A stretch of 52,477 nucleotides of DNA from a virus. Below the pieces are notes generated by a model. That model searched no databases, was not told the origin of the DNA, and saw only the letters and a list, made by a program, of their open reading frames with translations. Numbering within the stretch: position 1 is the stretch's first letter; every line of letters starts with the position of its first letter. Below are positions 18,101 to 25,371 of the stretch, piece after piece. A program made the translations under genes and the position numbers. The stretch spans positions 1 to 52,477 of the IMG/VR virus record IMGVR_UViG_3300033182_000988; one strand, written 5' to 3'.

Positions 18101-21100
18101 CTGATGACTTCATCATCAACTTGGAGGAATGAACCTGTTGAGAATCCAACAGTGCTAGTAACCTGTAGGGTAGTTGCCGTTGTGCTGATACCAGCGGACA
18201 TTGTGGTGCTGATACCAGCGTTCATGCTCAGCAGACTTCCACCGATCTTCTCACTTTGGAGAGAAGTGTCTTCACCAAATGCACCAATACCATACTTATA
18301 AACTTCTGCAGATCCGATTGCAGTTGTGGTGATACCAACAGTTGGTTTGATGGTGAAACTAAACTGACTGACTTTTTCCTTAACGATGAAGTCAGCATTG
18401 TAAGTATCAGCAGCAGATCCAGTAACTCCAGTGATCTTGATTCTGTTACCAACCGAAAGACCATGGGCCTTGGTAGTGGTGACAGTTACGATTCCCGCAA
18501 GAGTTGTTACTGCAACACCAGTAACTGTACTAATTGGAAGTGCTTCATCAACAACGTAGAATATACCACTTGAAGTCGTATAGATTCCAGGGTTTGTTCC
18601 TGCGGTGTAGGTTACAGACTTGGAACTTGGAACGTCAGTGATCTTATACAGTCCGTTGTAACCACTGTTGTTGCGGTTCTGGGTTGTACCAATACCAACA
18701 ACCTGAATGACATCACCGATGTTATCGTTGATTGAATTGATGCGGAGAACACCACCAGTACCAGTTGGAACACTCAGGGTATTACCGACACCGTATGCAC
18801 CACCGCCATCTACAATCTGAACTGCGGTAATCGTTCCTGCAGCACTGACAGTAACGTTTGCGGTTGCACCAGATCCATCACCACCAGAAAGTGAGAGGTT
18901 GTAGAGAGTGGTTACAATACCAGCACCATAACCTGTTCCTGCTTCAGAGATTCCAAGACCAGTGATAGTGTTGAGGTTATGGTCTAAAGCACTATATACG
19001 GTGGAAACACCAGAAGTACTTGAGATTGCACCAGTGACTGCAAAACCAATTCTGTTATCATCAAGATAGTTGATAGCAAATTCTTTGGTGATGCTGTTCA
19101 GTGGATCATTGACAACAACCTTACCGAGCAGTTTGTCAGAAGCAGCGGACACTGCCTGCTCTGGGTCATTAACTGGGTTGTCAATGTCAACAGTTGGGTA
19201 GAGGTAGTTCAGGTTCTGCTTGAACTTGAGGCTTGAGAACTCAGAAACTGTTGGTGAGATGTTTCCGATCAAGCAGGTCAAATAGTAGATACCATCTTGA
19301 ATACCCGAAACATATTCTTGAACTGTTTCTACTTCTTGGATTGTATATGTTGTGTCGTACTCGTTTCTCTCAAATACAGGAAGTCCAGAACCTCTGGTTG
19401 AAACATTATCGGTGAATGCTCCACCGTCATTTGCATTTGTATAAGTGAATGTCTTTGTATCACTTACTGAAGTTACATAGTAGTAACCATTAAAACCTGC
19501 TTCATCAGCACCAGTGGTGTTGGTGGAACTCTTAACATTCTTGATGTGAACTCTGTCATTGACACTCAGACCATGTGGTCTCTCTGAAGTAACAGTGACA
19601 GTTGAACCAGAAGTTGAGATGCCAGCAATGACACGAGGATTACGGTTAGAGTTTACATCAATAATTGTTGACTCTTCTGAAACCGTCTTGGATTCTTGAA
19701 GTACAAAGTTCTTTGAAGGTGCCTTTGCATTTGAGAATTCCTTAGGAACAACATAACGTAACTTATAGATTCTGCTGTTCAGGTCACGATTCTCAGAGAG
19801 TCTTCTAACATAAGTTGAGGAGTTATTGCTTGCAATCTCTGTTGAGAAACCAACAAATCCATTGTAGATTGTATTAGTTGCAGTGGTAGAAGAACTCAGT
19901 ACGTACCAGTTGTTTTGTGCAGAATCATACTGAACAGGGTGTCCAAGTTCACCAGGAATCTTATCGGTAACTCTGCTGACCAGAGTTAGGATGCCGCCAT
20001 TGGTGTTCTTGATATCAACAACCGTGCCATTGTTAGCATTGTTCAGTGACTTTGCCAGTCTGATTTCAGTTGCAGAACTTGAAACAACATAGTACAGTTG
20101 GTTGTTCTCCAGTCCACCAGGAACAACACCGTTGTCACTATAGAGTCTTACTGATTCACCAGTGAAGAAGTTATGAGCGGAGTCTAAAGTTAAGGTATCA
20201 CTTGAAGCATCAATTGATGATACAGTAAATGACTTTTTCGTTGAAGGACCATCACCAGATGGAACCTGCATCAGAATTGGTGCAGAGTATTGGGTATTCG
20301 TACCACCAATGTTGGCGTCAAGATAGAGAAGTTCGCTATTTCTTGAACCAACTCTGAAACCGTTAGTGATGTTTGATGGTGGGTTATCAAAGTCAGTCTC
20401 ACCGAGGAGATAAAGTCTTGAAGTAGTAGCGGCACTTACAGTTGTAGTTGGATCTAAAGTTCTCCACAGAACGTTGAACTCTGCTTCCTGAGTATCCTTT
20501 GGGGGAACAATGTGAGTGACGTAACCAGTATCATCACGATCAAAGGATTGCTTTCTGAATCCCTTAGAGATCAGTGACTTGTTACCAAAGTTTGAGTTGG
20601 AGTTTGTGATAGATTGGTCTGCTCCATCTTCTGCCAGGAAGTGGTTGGAGAAACCAATTGCGAAAACTGAAACTGCCTGAATAACAGCATCATTTGATGC
20701 CTTGACATGGAAGTTCTCATAACCAGTCTTATAGACGGCATCCTGGTTGATGTAGAGTGGTTTCAGAGTACCAGTAGGAGCGGTATCATTAGTATCATAA
20801 AGACCAGTTGTGTCATTGTAGATCACAAATGCATTGGTGTCCTTCTGAAGACCGATACCAGTGAACTGTGCGACAACCATGGACTTGAATCCAGTTGCCT
20901 TAGCACCGTCAGCATGTAATCCACACATGCCGTAGGTGGATCTCAGTGAGCAGTTGAAGATGTATGGTGAAGCACCTGTTACGTTGTCTGCTTCAATGAC
21001 AACTTTCTCGTTACCACCAATCGTAATGACGCTATCAACTGGTGTATCAAGCAGAGTGTAGGTGAACTTGGTAGCACTGGAGATACCAGAGACCTTGTAA

Positions 21101-22062
21101 CTTCCGTTGTAGAGATCAGATCCAACTCCAGTTACACGGAATGAATCATCAACGTTGAGGTTATGTGCAACATCGGTTACGATACTTGCAACAAGTCCCG
21201 ATGAGGAAAGTTCAGTAACACCAAAGTCATTCGCAGAAAGATCACCAACGATCTTGAACTCAGGGCTGTTGGGTTCAAAGTCAGTTACAGTTGGGTAATC
21301 TGTAATCTCTCTGTTGCCAGTATCATCACCATAAGCATTCATCAACTTGAAGTAATACATATCAAGGTCAGTCAGACCTGTCAATGCCTTCTGGTTGACA
21401 CCATCTGCATACTCAAAGCAAGTCAGTTTGTGGTGAGAGAAACTTGGGTTTGCTTTTTGTGCGAAGTTTTTGTTATAGAATACTGATCTATCAGCATCAA
21501 ACATGGAGAATTGCCAGAAGTAGCAACCACCAGTTACACGGAACAATGCCGATCTGTCAATAGATGCATTGGTTGGATCAGGAACATACAGAGGTCTGAC
21601 CTTTGTCTTTCTCAGATCAAGACCAACAAGTGAGGTTCCCTTTGGAACAATGACACCACCATCAACAGAGTTGAACTTATAGAGAACGTTTGATGCGTTA
21701 TCTAAGTCAAAGATGGTATTGTTTGTTAACTCAAGGTCTGGAGATGCTACTGAATTCTCATTGACATCAAAATACTGTGGAGAACCACCATTATTTTTGA
21801 TGTAATATCCAGGTCTATTATCAATTAAGTGTGTTCCAGGATACAATAGGATGGTTGTCCTATCAAATCTGTCGTTATTTGCTCCACTCTGATAGGCAAA
21901 TCTCGCTGCCTCTATCAGTGCTCTCTGGATTGTTCTGAATGGTCTTGTTAAGGAGTTTCCCTTATTATCAAAACTATCAGTTGCGTCTAAATCTGATGGA
22001 TTTACATAAAGAATATTACCATCTGTGTTAATTAGAAAATTTTCTAACCTGGAAAGAGGCAT
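15178..22062 (-). CDS. Giant beta-helix tail protein (pectate-lyase-like)
   Basis: A 2294-residue protein, the largest in the window. The N-terminus (ILYVNPSDLDATDS, then SLTRPFRTIQRALIEAARFA and ILLYPGTH) is typical of right-handed beta-helix proteins. A second helix lies at residues about 1835-2065, with AIDDTVASGGNYLDMPSGTY, GNGKNTIIKQ and ITIDGNNGNN-type rungs as in pectate-lyase-3 proteins. Between them are GTGY-type repeats and a fibre-like VGIKTATPSYELDVNG module. Such proteins often act as depolymerases or receptor-binding spikes, but no catalytic residues can be assigned. A late-type box at 22093-22099 lies 30 bases upstream of the start. Confidence 0.8.
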   Translation of the reverse strand: MPLSRLENFLINTDGNILYVNPSDLDATDSFDNKGNSLTRPFRTIQRALIEAARFAYQSGANNDRFDRTTILLYPGTHLIDNRPGYYIKNNGGSPQYFDVNENSVASPDLELTNNTIFDLDNASNVLYKFNSVDGGVIVPKGTSLVGLDLRKTKVRPLYVPDPTNASIDRSALFRVTGGCYFWQFSMFDADRSVFYNKNFAQKANPSFSHHKLTCFEYADGVNQKALTGLTDLDMYYFKLMNAYGDDTGNREITDYPTVTDFEPNSPEFKIVGDLSANDFGVTELSSSGLVASIVTDVAHNLNVDDSFRVTGVGSDLYNGSYKVSGISSATKFTYTLLDTPVDSVITIGGNEKVVIEADNVTGASPYIFNCSLRSTYGMCGLHADGAKATGFKSMVVAQFTGIGLQKDTNAFVIYNDTTGLYDTNDTAPTGTLKPLYINQDAVYKTGYENFHVKASNDAVIQAVSVFAIGFSNHFLAEDGADQSITNSNSNFGNKSLISKGFRKQSFDRDDTGYVTHIVPPKDTQEAEFNVLWRTLDPTTTVSAATTSRLYLLGETDFDNPPSNITNGFRVGSRNSELLYLDANIGGTNTQYSAPILMQVPSGDGPSTKKSFTVSSIDASSDTLTLDSAHNFFTGESVRLYSDNGVVPGGLENNQLYYVVSSSATEIRLAKSLNNANNGTVVDIKNTNGGILTLVSRVTDKIPGELGHPVQYDSAQNNWYVLSSSTTATNTIYNGFVGFSTEIASNNSSTYVRRLSENRDLNSRIYKLRYVVPKEFSNAKAPSKNFVLQESKTVSEESTIIDVNSNRNPRVIAGISTSGSTVTVTSERPHGLSVNDRVHIKNVKSSTNTTGADEAGFNGYYYVTSVSDTKTFTYTNANDGGAFTDNVSTRGSGLPVFERNEYDTTYTIQEVETVQEYVSGIQDGIYYLTCLIGNISPTVSEFSSLKFKQNLNYLYPTVDIDNPVNDPEQAVSAASDKLLGKVVVNDPLNSITKEFAINYLDDNRIGFAVTGAISSTSGVSTVYSALDHNLNTITGLGISEAGTGYGAGIVTTLYNLSLSGGDGSGATANVTVSAAGTITAVQIVDGGGAYGVGNTLSVPTGTGGVLRINSINDNIGDVIQVVGIGTTQNRNNSGYNGLYKITDVPSSKSVTYTAGTNPGIYTTSSGIFYVVDEALPISTVTGVAVTTLAGIVTVTTTKAHGLSVGNRIKITGVTGSAADTYNADFIVKEKVSQFSFTIKPTVGITTTAIGSAEVYKYGIGAFGEDTSLQSEKIGGSLLSMNAGISTTMSAGISTTATTLQVTSTVGFSTGSFLQVDDEVIRVSAVASDSNLTVIRGTLGTIAKPHDNGSVVKNIKVIPSEVRRFSSIRASGHTFEYVGYGPGNYSTALPQRIQRTLTQEEELLSVSKEEKGGIVFFSGMNDRGDFFTGERATARELFLGETGSDLTATFDDVYVRNTLRVGGGANRNLPSEFRGPVNFTNKITSTDAEDGINAIKLLLKGNNTVNPFFQIGPDANPSLIVNQSSEFVGIKTATPSYELDVNGTIRANVYENFKLSDLPNTSTEETTFKRDRVLKVNSAGNGYELVDAHELNAFKLRSYNISNDPTVYVGTGSTVGGKLVVSGIATAKFNVGEKVKLFGVTSTSDSVTVSGPVVGSSSFAQVGTSATVSTYRYWIAQYNYRNGKVGVSSQISPTSGIGMTSIENFNDLDHITLTLARTDTNHGILVYRQESVGAGTTNINDAKLVGILGPKELTNATAGILWKDYGVYEKTTWSTKGTKNEYDSDQIHFPNIATTGQRRGWALDEIVSIGASTITVNGAYNFNNATGFGTTDAVTVVHDNTYAISAAIDDTVASGGNYLDMPSGTYLANKIIIPTGFTLSGNGKNTIIKQQYFANDETDGGGNSLDFDGNFVGIGTTNASDVTIKDITIDGNNGNNILFDGELDNYLVYFRGISSSLFKDLEIRNSPAHGLYIYDSNRVSVENSSFVDGSLTDRYPFEPIQAQESEVLRINDSLFENYPGPVDLSVTSIVSTGGNIIRNCGTGLRTYATGKITTTNNIILGPSDEYIPSPDIYDSDYNSVNITIDRTADFFGPVLQYIVDGDAKDISSGKVSITSAGIGTIVGQGTTNETLGTPFLSFNITTPDTGTFGRQNGYIQLSMPLANTSTLGLSSALGYDIVAQEFLQQPSGFSTYIGIGTGVWNTIGAGATTYTVTLDDYTQASGISTGDVVKLVNHSVSPSLSQYSLTVQSKTTVGITSVELALTGFTTTSVIDGNQSGYISIRRTFTIAKGRVGVI

Positions 22063-22092
22063 TGTATCAGCACACTAATTTTTCTTCTGCTT

Positions 22093-22099
22093 TATTTAT
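22093..22099 (-). promoter_or_regulatory. Late-type promoter box for the giant tail gene
   Basis: The minus strand reads CATAAATAAAG, matching six to seven positions of the T4 late box. It gives a leader of about 24 bases before the ATG at 22062. Confidence 0.55.
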
Positions 22100-22129
22100 G
22101 AACAACAAAACTATGTAAAAAAAGTACAT

Positions 22130-22195
22130 ACAAGAAGACCCCCCAAATGGGAGGTCAACCTGCACACGGAAGGTTTTGGTTCGGCAGTATCGCCA
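22130..22195 (-). ncRNA. Candidate small RNA (promoter plus terminator-like hairpin)
   Basis: A sigma70-like promoter at 22201-22229 would start a transcript near 22195. About 60 bases later the strand forms a strong hairpin (22137-22156, GACCTCCC paired with GGGGGGTC) followed by TCTTCTTG, a weak terminator tail. An upstream pairing GTTTTGG/CCAAAAC spans 22173-22199. A short open frame also crosses this stretch (ATG near 22236, about 41 codons), but that ATG lies upstream of the predicted transcript start. The region is equally open to being only a leader for the giant tail gene. Confidence 0.3.
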
Positions 22196-22200
22196 AAACT

Positions 22201-22229
22201 ATTATACACTATTTTAATAACTTTGTCCA
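22201..22229 (-). promoter_or_regulatory. Sigma70-type promoter
   Basis: TGGACA, 17 bases, TATAAT on the minus strand. It lies between the first tRNA gene and the late gene for the giant tail protein and points into the candidate small RNA. Confidence 0.5.
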
Positions 22230-22260
22230 GAAGCATATCTCTCTCTCTCTCTTTAGTTAA

Positions 22261-22344
22261 GCTGGAGACAGGATTTGAACCTGCGGTGTCCTTTCGGAGC
22301 GGCATTACAAGTGCCGTGCGTTCGACCTCTACGCTAACTCCAGC
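22261..22344 (-). tRNA. tRNA with anticodon UGU (Thr codon ACA), long variable arm
   Basis: An 84-base cloverleaf. It has a perfect 7-base-pair acceptor stem (GCTGGAG/CTCCAGC), an anticodon stem CGGCA/TGCCG with loop CTTGTAA giving anticodon TGT, and a T-arm GCAGG-TTCAAAT-CCTGT. Fifteen bases lie between the anticodon and T stems, with a TCC-GAAA-GGA mini-hairpin. That long variable arm is normal for Ser, Leu or bacterial Tyr tRNAs but not for Thr. CCA is not encoded and the discriminator base is T. By anticodon it is tRNA-Thr, but the body looks serine-like. Confidence 0.85.
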
Positions 22345-22347
22345 AAA

Positions 22348-22617
22348 TTAATCAGCAGGTAACAGTTCTGGGTTCTCCAGATCCAATTCAAACATAAGAG
22401 GATGACACTCTTCATCAATCAAATAGAACGATGCGTAGTATAAATCTTCTGGTTCAAATCTTCTTTCGTTATCTGCGACTTGTAGAACTTCCTTATCGTA
22501 ATATAAACTTTCAGGAACTTCATCAAAAGTAAATGGAACTTGCTGGATGAAATACATGAGAACCAACATTGATTCCTTATTGTACCAAACATATTTGGTG
22601 TCAATACGGTATTTCAT
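22348..22617 (-). CDS. Small acidic protein, unknown function
   Basis: An 89-residue frame from ATG 22617: MKYRIDTKYVWYNKESMLVL through to a C-terminus ending ELLPAD. A longer frame to 22692 would run into the tRNA gene, so the internal ATG is preferred. An AGGA immediately precedes it and a CTAAATA late-type box lies 21 bases upstream. It is acidic and rich in Tyr and Glu, with no motif or membrane segment. It is placed between two tRNA genes. No function is proposed. Confidence 0.65.
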   Translation of the reverse strand: MKYRIDTKYVWYNKESMLVLMYFIQQVPFTFDEVPESLYYDKEVLQVADNERRFEPEDLYYASFYLIDEECHPLMFELDLENPELLPAD

Positions 22618-22637
22618 TCCTGTTCCGTACTTTTGTT

Positions 22638-22644
22638 TATTTAG
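22638..22644 (-). promoter_or_regulatory. Late-type promoter box
   Basis: CTAAATA on the minus strand, between the tRNA at 22666 and the start of the 89-residue gene at 22617. It resembles the T4 late box. Confidence 0.45.
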
Positions 22645-22665
22645 GAATTGGTTAAGAACTCCTAA

Positions 22666-22739
22666 TAGGCGTGGTCGGATTCGAACCGACACTGGATCGA
22701 TTTTAAGTCGATTTTCTCTGCCTGTTGGAATACACGCCC
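22666..22739 (-). tRNA. tRNA with anticodon UAA (Leu codon UUA), short variable loop
   Basis: A 74-base cloverleaf. The acceptor stem is GGGCGTG/CACGCCT (last pair G-T), with a three-pair D stem, GG in the D loop, anticodon stem ATCGA/TCGAT, loop CTTAAAA (anticodon TAA), a five-base variable loop CCAGT, and T-arm GTCGG-TTCGAAT-CCGAC. The discriminator is A and CCA is not encoded. Leu tRNAs normally have a long variable arm, so this short-arm form is unusual. A Leu identity rests on the anticodon only. Confidence 0.85.
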
Positions 22740-22746
22740 AAAAAAC

Positions 22747-22902
22747 CTATTCAGGTTTATAAGTAGATGGATTCATCCTACAGTATTCATTGAAAGTAAT
22801 CTTCATCTCCTTCCAAGTCAGTCCACAATTTTCTGCTGCTTTTGGAACATTCCACTTTGCTGCGAACAGCATTTGCATAGATTCCCTTGTTTCTGGACGC
22901 AT
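22747..22902 (-). CDS. Small protein with helix-turn-helix-like segment
   Basis: A 51-residue frame starting MRPETRESMQMLFAAKW, with WNVPKAAENCGLTWKEM in the middle. It reads like a short helix-turn-helix (alternating helices with a Gly turn), so DNA or RNA binding is possible. It lies in a chain below the 23156 promoter. An alternative overlapping frame (22787-22954, MIEYSYKHYQEILKYYS) starts 5 bases after the upstream stop and covers part of the same DNA in another frame. The downstream frame is preferred for its composition, although no clear ribosome site is seen before its ATG. Confidence 0.55.
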   Translation of the reverse strand: MRPETRESMQMLFAAKWNVPKAAENCGLTWKEMKITFNEYCRMNPSTYKPE

Positions 22903-22959
22903 GTGAATAGTACTTTAAGATTTCTTGGTAGTGCTTGTAAGAATACTCAATCATTTCAA

Positions 22960-23130
22960 TCAATCAATCAACATGACATCACCACGAAGTTCGGCAAGTT
23001 TGATCTCAGCAAGAGTCTGAACACAAGTCCAGTATGCTTGACCACTGATGCAATTTTCATCGCAAAAGTACTCTGCCATGTCTTCTTGCAATTCACGAAG
23101 AGGAATCAGATCTTCTCGGTTGATTCGCAT
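22960..23130 (-). CDS. Small conserved-looking protein, unknown function
   Basis: A 56-residue frame: MRINREDLIPLRELQEDMAE at the start, then a Cys-containing middle (YFCDENCISGQ) and a C-terminal helix ending GDVMLID. It is the first gene after the perfect sigma70-type promoter at 23156-23184, with a leader of about 20 bases, so early transcription by host polymerase is expected. The two closely spaced cysteines could bind metal or form a disulfide, but no family is recognised. Confidence 0.6.
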   Translation of the reverse strand: MRINREDLIPLRELQEDMAEYFCDENCISGQAYWTCVQTLAEIKLAELRGDVMLID

Positions 23131-23155
23131 GGTGTCGTCGTTTGATTACCTGCAT

Positions 23156-23184
23156 ATTATAACAGGTCCGAGTCCTGGTGTCAA
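23156..23184 (-). promoter_or_regulatory. Consensus sigma70-type promoter
   Basis: TTGACA, 17-base spacer, TATAAT on the minus strand: both hexamers match the bacterial consensus exactly. It ends the hub operon side and directs transcription into the small genes and tRNAs at 22261-23130. Confidence 0.8.
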
Positions 23185-23187
23185 GCG

Positions 23188-23952
23188 TCAGTCAAAATAG
23201 GACTTGTTGGAGGGGTCACTCACAAAGTCCTTGAGTTGCTCCAATGCGTCTGCTCTCTCCTGGGTCTTTACCTTTGCGTAGTTGTACGCATGTCTCCTTG
23301 TATACTGTTCTTTGAGTTCAGTTTTTAAGATACCTACTCTGAATGTAGTCAGTCCAACTCGTTCTGCTCTTAACGCTGCCAATTCTCCTGTAAGGACATC
23401 TAACTCAGCACTCAATGCCGAACAGGTTTTACCAGGACAGGTAGCGATACCACTGGCATTTGCATCAACAGTGAAGATTGAATTACCAACACCACTTAGT
23501 GTTACAATTTGAGTATCAACTCCAACACCATAATATGTTGATGCAGTTGCAGTATCAGATCCGATTCCCGTTGTAAGATTTGCTGTCCCTAAGTTGTCAG
23601 TTGCATATGGATTGGTTCCTGTGAAGGTTGGATCTTCCGAATCTTGTCTTGGTGCCTGTACTCTTTCGTAGTATGAAGTAGTACCGAGAGCAATTGCAGT
23701 TCCACCAGCACCAGCAACTGTAGTTGCACATCCACAATAGATGATTTCGTCAGACTTTACGTCAATCTCATACATCTTTTGATTGATTGCAACCGTCAAC
23801 TCAGCAATCTTCTGGTCATACTTTGCCGCAGGAACAATCAAATCATCAATCTTATCCTGAATCGGGGTGACTAATGTTGGAAGATCTCTAATTTGTTGTG
23901 CTTGTATATCATATTCTTCACTTACAAACTTTATAATATTCTCTTTAGACAT
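23188..23952 (-). CDS. Virion-associated protein with coiled-coil ends
   Basis: A 254-residue protein. Residues 1-70 (MSKENIIKFVSEEYDIQAQQ onward) and about 180-250 are charged and helical, probably coiled coils. The middle is a Gly/Ala/Thr-rich region with CGCATTVAGAGGTAIALG and paired cysteines in CPGKTCSAL. It is the last gene of the hub operon and its ATG overlaps the upstream stop (TAATG). It is likely a baseplate-associated structural protein. No T4 equivalent is recognised. Confidence 0.65.
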   Translation of the reverse strand: MSKENIIKFVSEEYDIQAQQIRDLPTLVTPIQDKIDDLIVPAAKYDQKIAELTVAINQKMYEIDVKSDEIIYCGCATTVAGAGGTAIALGTTSYYERVQAPRQDSEDPTFTGTNPYATDNLGTANLTTGIGSDTATASTYYGVGVDTQIVTLSGVGNSIFTVDANASGIATCPGKTCSALSAELDVLTGELAALRAERVGLTTFRVGILKTELKEQYTRRHAYNYAKVKTQERADALEQLKDFVSDPSNKSYFD

Positions 23953-24767
23953 TATTTTGTACCTCCGATCTCAGTTCCTTCGTACTCTGGTACTAATTTA
24001 TTAACATCCTTTCTCTCTGCAAACACAGTGTAATGATAATTGAACTGTGTTTCTCCCTGAACTATGACTCCACCACCTACTTTGATTTGATTATCTTTAA
24101 TATATTCTACATAAAGGTTTTGGTTTTGTCCAATAGGAGTTAGATTTACTGTGATTGTATCTTCATGAACTAAATCTTTCCAGTAGTCAGGAAGAGTAAT
24201 CGTATTGGTTTTGGATTTACCACGGAAGTAAACTCCAATCTCTGGGCCCTCAATGCAAGCATGTCTTAATCTGTATCCAGTTTTAGATGGATGTAAGATA
24301 TCAAATTGCTTGAATGGTGCAGCAACTGATGAAAATGTTGCTAGTCCAGTAACAGTAAGTGTTCCATTAACAAATGTTGATCCATTGATTGTTGTTACAC
24401 CATTGATTGTTGCTGCACCATTAAAAATACTGGCGGCATTGACAGTATTCACTCCATTGGTAGTCTGTGTTCCATTAAATATGGATGCACCATTGCAGGT
24501 ATAAAGTCCTAACTGGTTGGTATTTCCAACAAAATTAGATACACCAGTGACTTCTAATGAGAAAGGTAATGCACCAATACCAGGAATTGCAGCAGGTGGA
24601 CTAATAGTAACTCCTGCTCTGACTGTTCCGATCTGAGTTGATGCACCAAAAATACTAACTCCAGGATTGGTCAGTAACCCAGCACTTGTGTACCCAGCAA
24701 AAGTGAATACGGATGCATCAAAAGCACCAATAGCAAGTTTCGCTGCCTGAAGATATGATAATCTCAT
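23952..24767 (-). CDS. Fibre-like protein with S74-adjacent motif
   Basis: A 271-residue protein. The middle is a short beta-repeat run (SIFNGTQTTNGVNTVNAA and similar). The C-terminal third has FDILHPSKTGYRLRHACIEG then PEIGVYFRGK, a motif commonly seen near the C-terminal end of phage fibre and tip proteins close to intramolecular chaperone domains. This suggests a trimeric tip or needle-like protein. It lies in the hub operon 4 bases from the preceding gene, so a baseplate or central-spike association is more likely than a long fibre. Confidence 0.65.
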   Translation of the reverse strand: MRLSYLQAAKLAIGAFDASVFTFAGYTSAGLLTNPGVSIFGASTQIGTVRAGVTISPPAAIPGIGALPFSLEVTGVSNFVGNTNQLGLYTCNGASIFNGTQTTNGVNTVNAASIFNGAATINGVTTINGSTFVNGTLTVTGLATFSSVAAPFKQFDILHPSKTGYRLRHACIEGPEIGVYFRGKSKTNTITLPDYWKDLVHEDTITVNLTPIGQNQNLYVEYIKDNQIKVGGGVIVQGETQFNYHYTVFAERKDVNKLVPEYEGTEIGGTK

Positions 24768-24771
24768 ACCA

Positions 24772-25371
24772 CTACCTCTTGAAAAATGCTCTTGCTTTAT
24801 TTAAAACATTAAACACTGTATCAAATATAGTTGGACCAAGAATAGAATCAACTCCTGTTGCAGTTTGAACTGGTGCTGCTTCGGAGTATAAAGATAGATT
24901 ACCACCCGATAAAAGCATATCCAAAGTAGCACTGGCAGTAAACATTGTGCTATCAACTATAAATTCTGGTGTTCTCATGTATACAATTTTATTAGATTGT
25001 ATAGAAACACCACCATCAGCAGATGTGGAATTGATTAAAACATTACGACCTTCAAGAATTAAATCTCCGGCCTCTGCGGTGATTTTAATTTTTCCCTGAT
25101 CTGCACTGATTACAATAGAAATTTCTTTGTCATTGGAATCTTCACCAGAGCGAATTTCCATTGACTTGTTGGAAACTACTTTGGCGACACCACTCTTATA
25201 GAAATGAATTCCCTGAAGATTGTCAGTTGATACACAATAATCAGTTTCACCATGACCAATTGTCTTACTACCAGAAGTCACTTCAAATCCAGGGTGTGCT
25301 TCTCTATAGTAATCTGGACTGAAAGATTTCAGTTCATTTTGTATTAATTTTTTTACTTCTTCTTCTGTCAT
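24772..25371 (-). CDS. Probable central-spike / needle protein
   Basis: About 199 residues from the ATG at 25371, which overlaps the gp5 stop as ATGA. A TTG six bases earlier is an alternative start. After an N-terminal helix (MTEEEVKKLIQNELKSF) the chain is short alternating beta strands (KSMEIRSGEDSN, GKIKITAEAGDLILEGRNV, GVSIQSNKIVYM), like the beta-helix spikes of gp5/VgrG-type needles. In T4 the spike is the C-terminal part of gp5. Here gp5 lies directly upstream, so the spike may be encoded as a separate chain. Confidence 0.6.
   Translation of the reverse strand: MTEEEVKKLIQNELKSFSPDYYREAHPGFEVTSGSKTIGHGETDYCVSTDNLQGIHFYKSGVAKVVSNKSMEIRSGEDSNDKEISIVISADQGKIKITAEAGDLILEGRNVLINSTSADGGVSIQSNKIVYMRTPEFIVDSTMFTASATLDMLLSGGNLSLYSEAAPVQTATGVDSILGPTIFDTVFNVLNKARAFFKR

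Noticed and set aside
22205-22260. GA/CT dinucleotide tract (22237-22253) as a functional repeat
   Set aside because: It is only about 8 units long, with no flanking structure, and is explained as chance purine-rich DNA near the tRNA end.
22111-22305. 64-codon minus frame across the tRNA at 22261
   Set aside because: Its start lies inside the tRNA gene and its first codons encode the tRNA T-arm and variable arm. Only the shorter inner part could be real, and that is treated as a candidate small RNA or leader.
22787-22954. 55-codon minus frame starting MIEYSYKHYQEI
   Set aside because: It overlaps the better-looking 51-residue frame at 22747-22902 in another register. It starts 5 bases after the upstream stop, so it may be a short coupled leader, but the 51-residue frame reads more like a protein.
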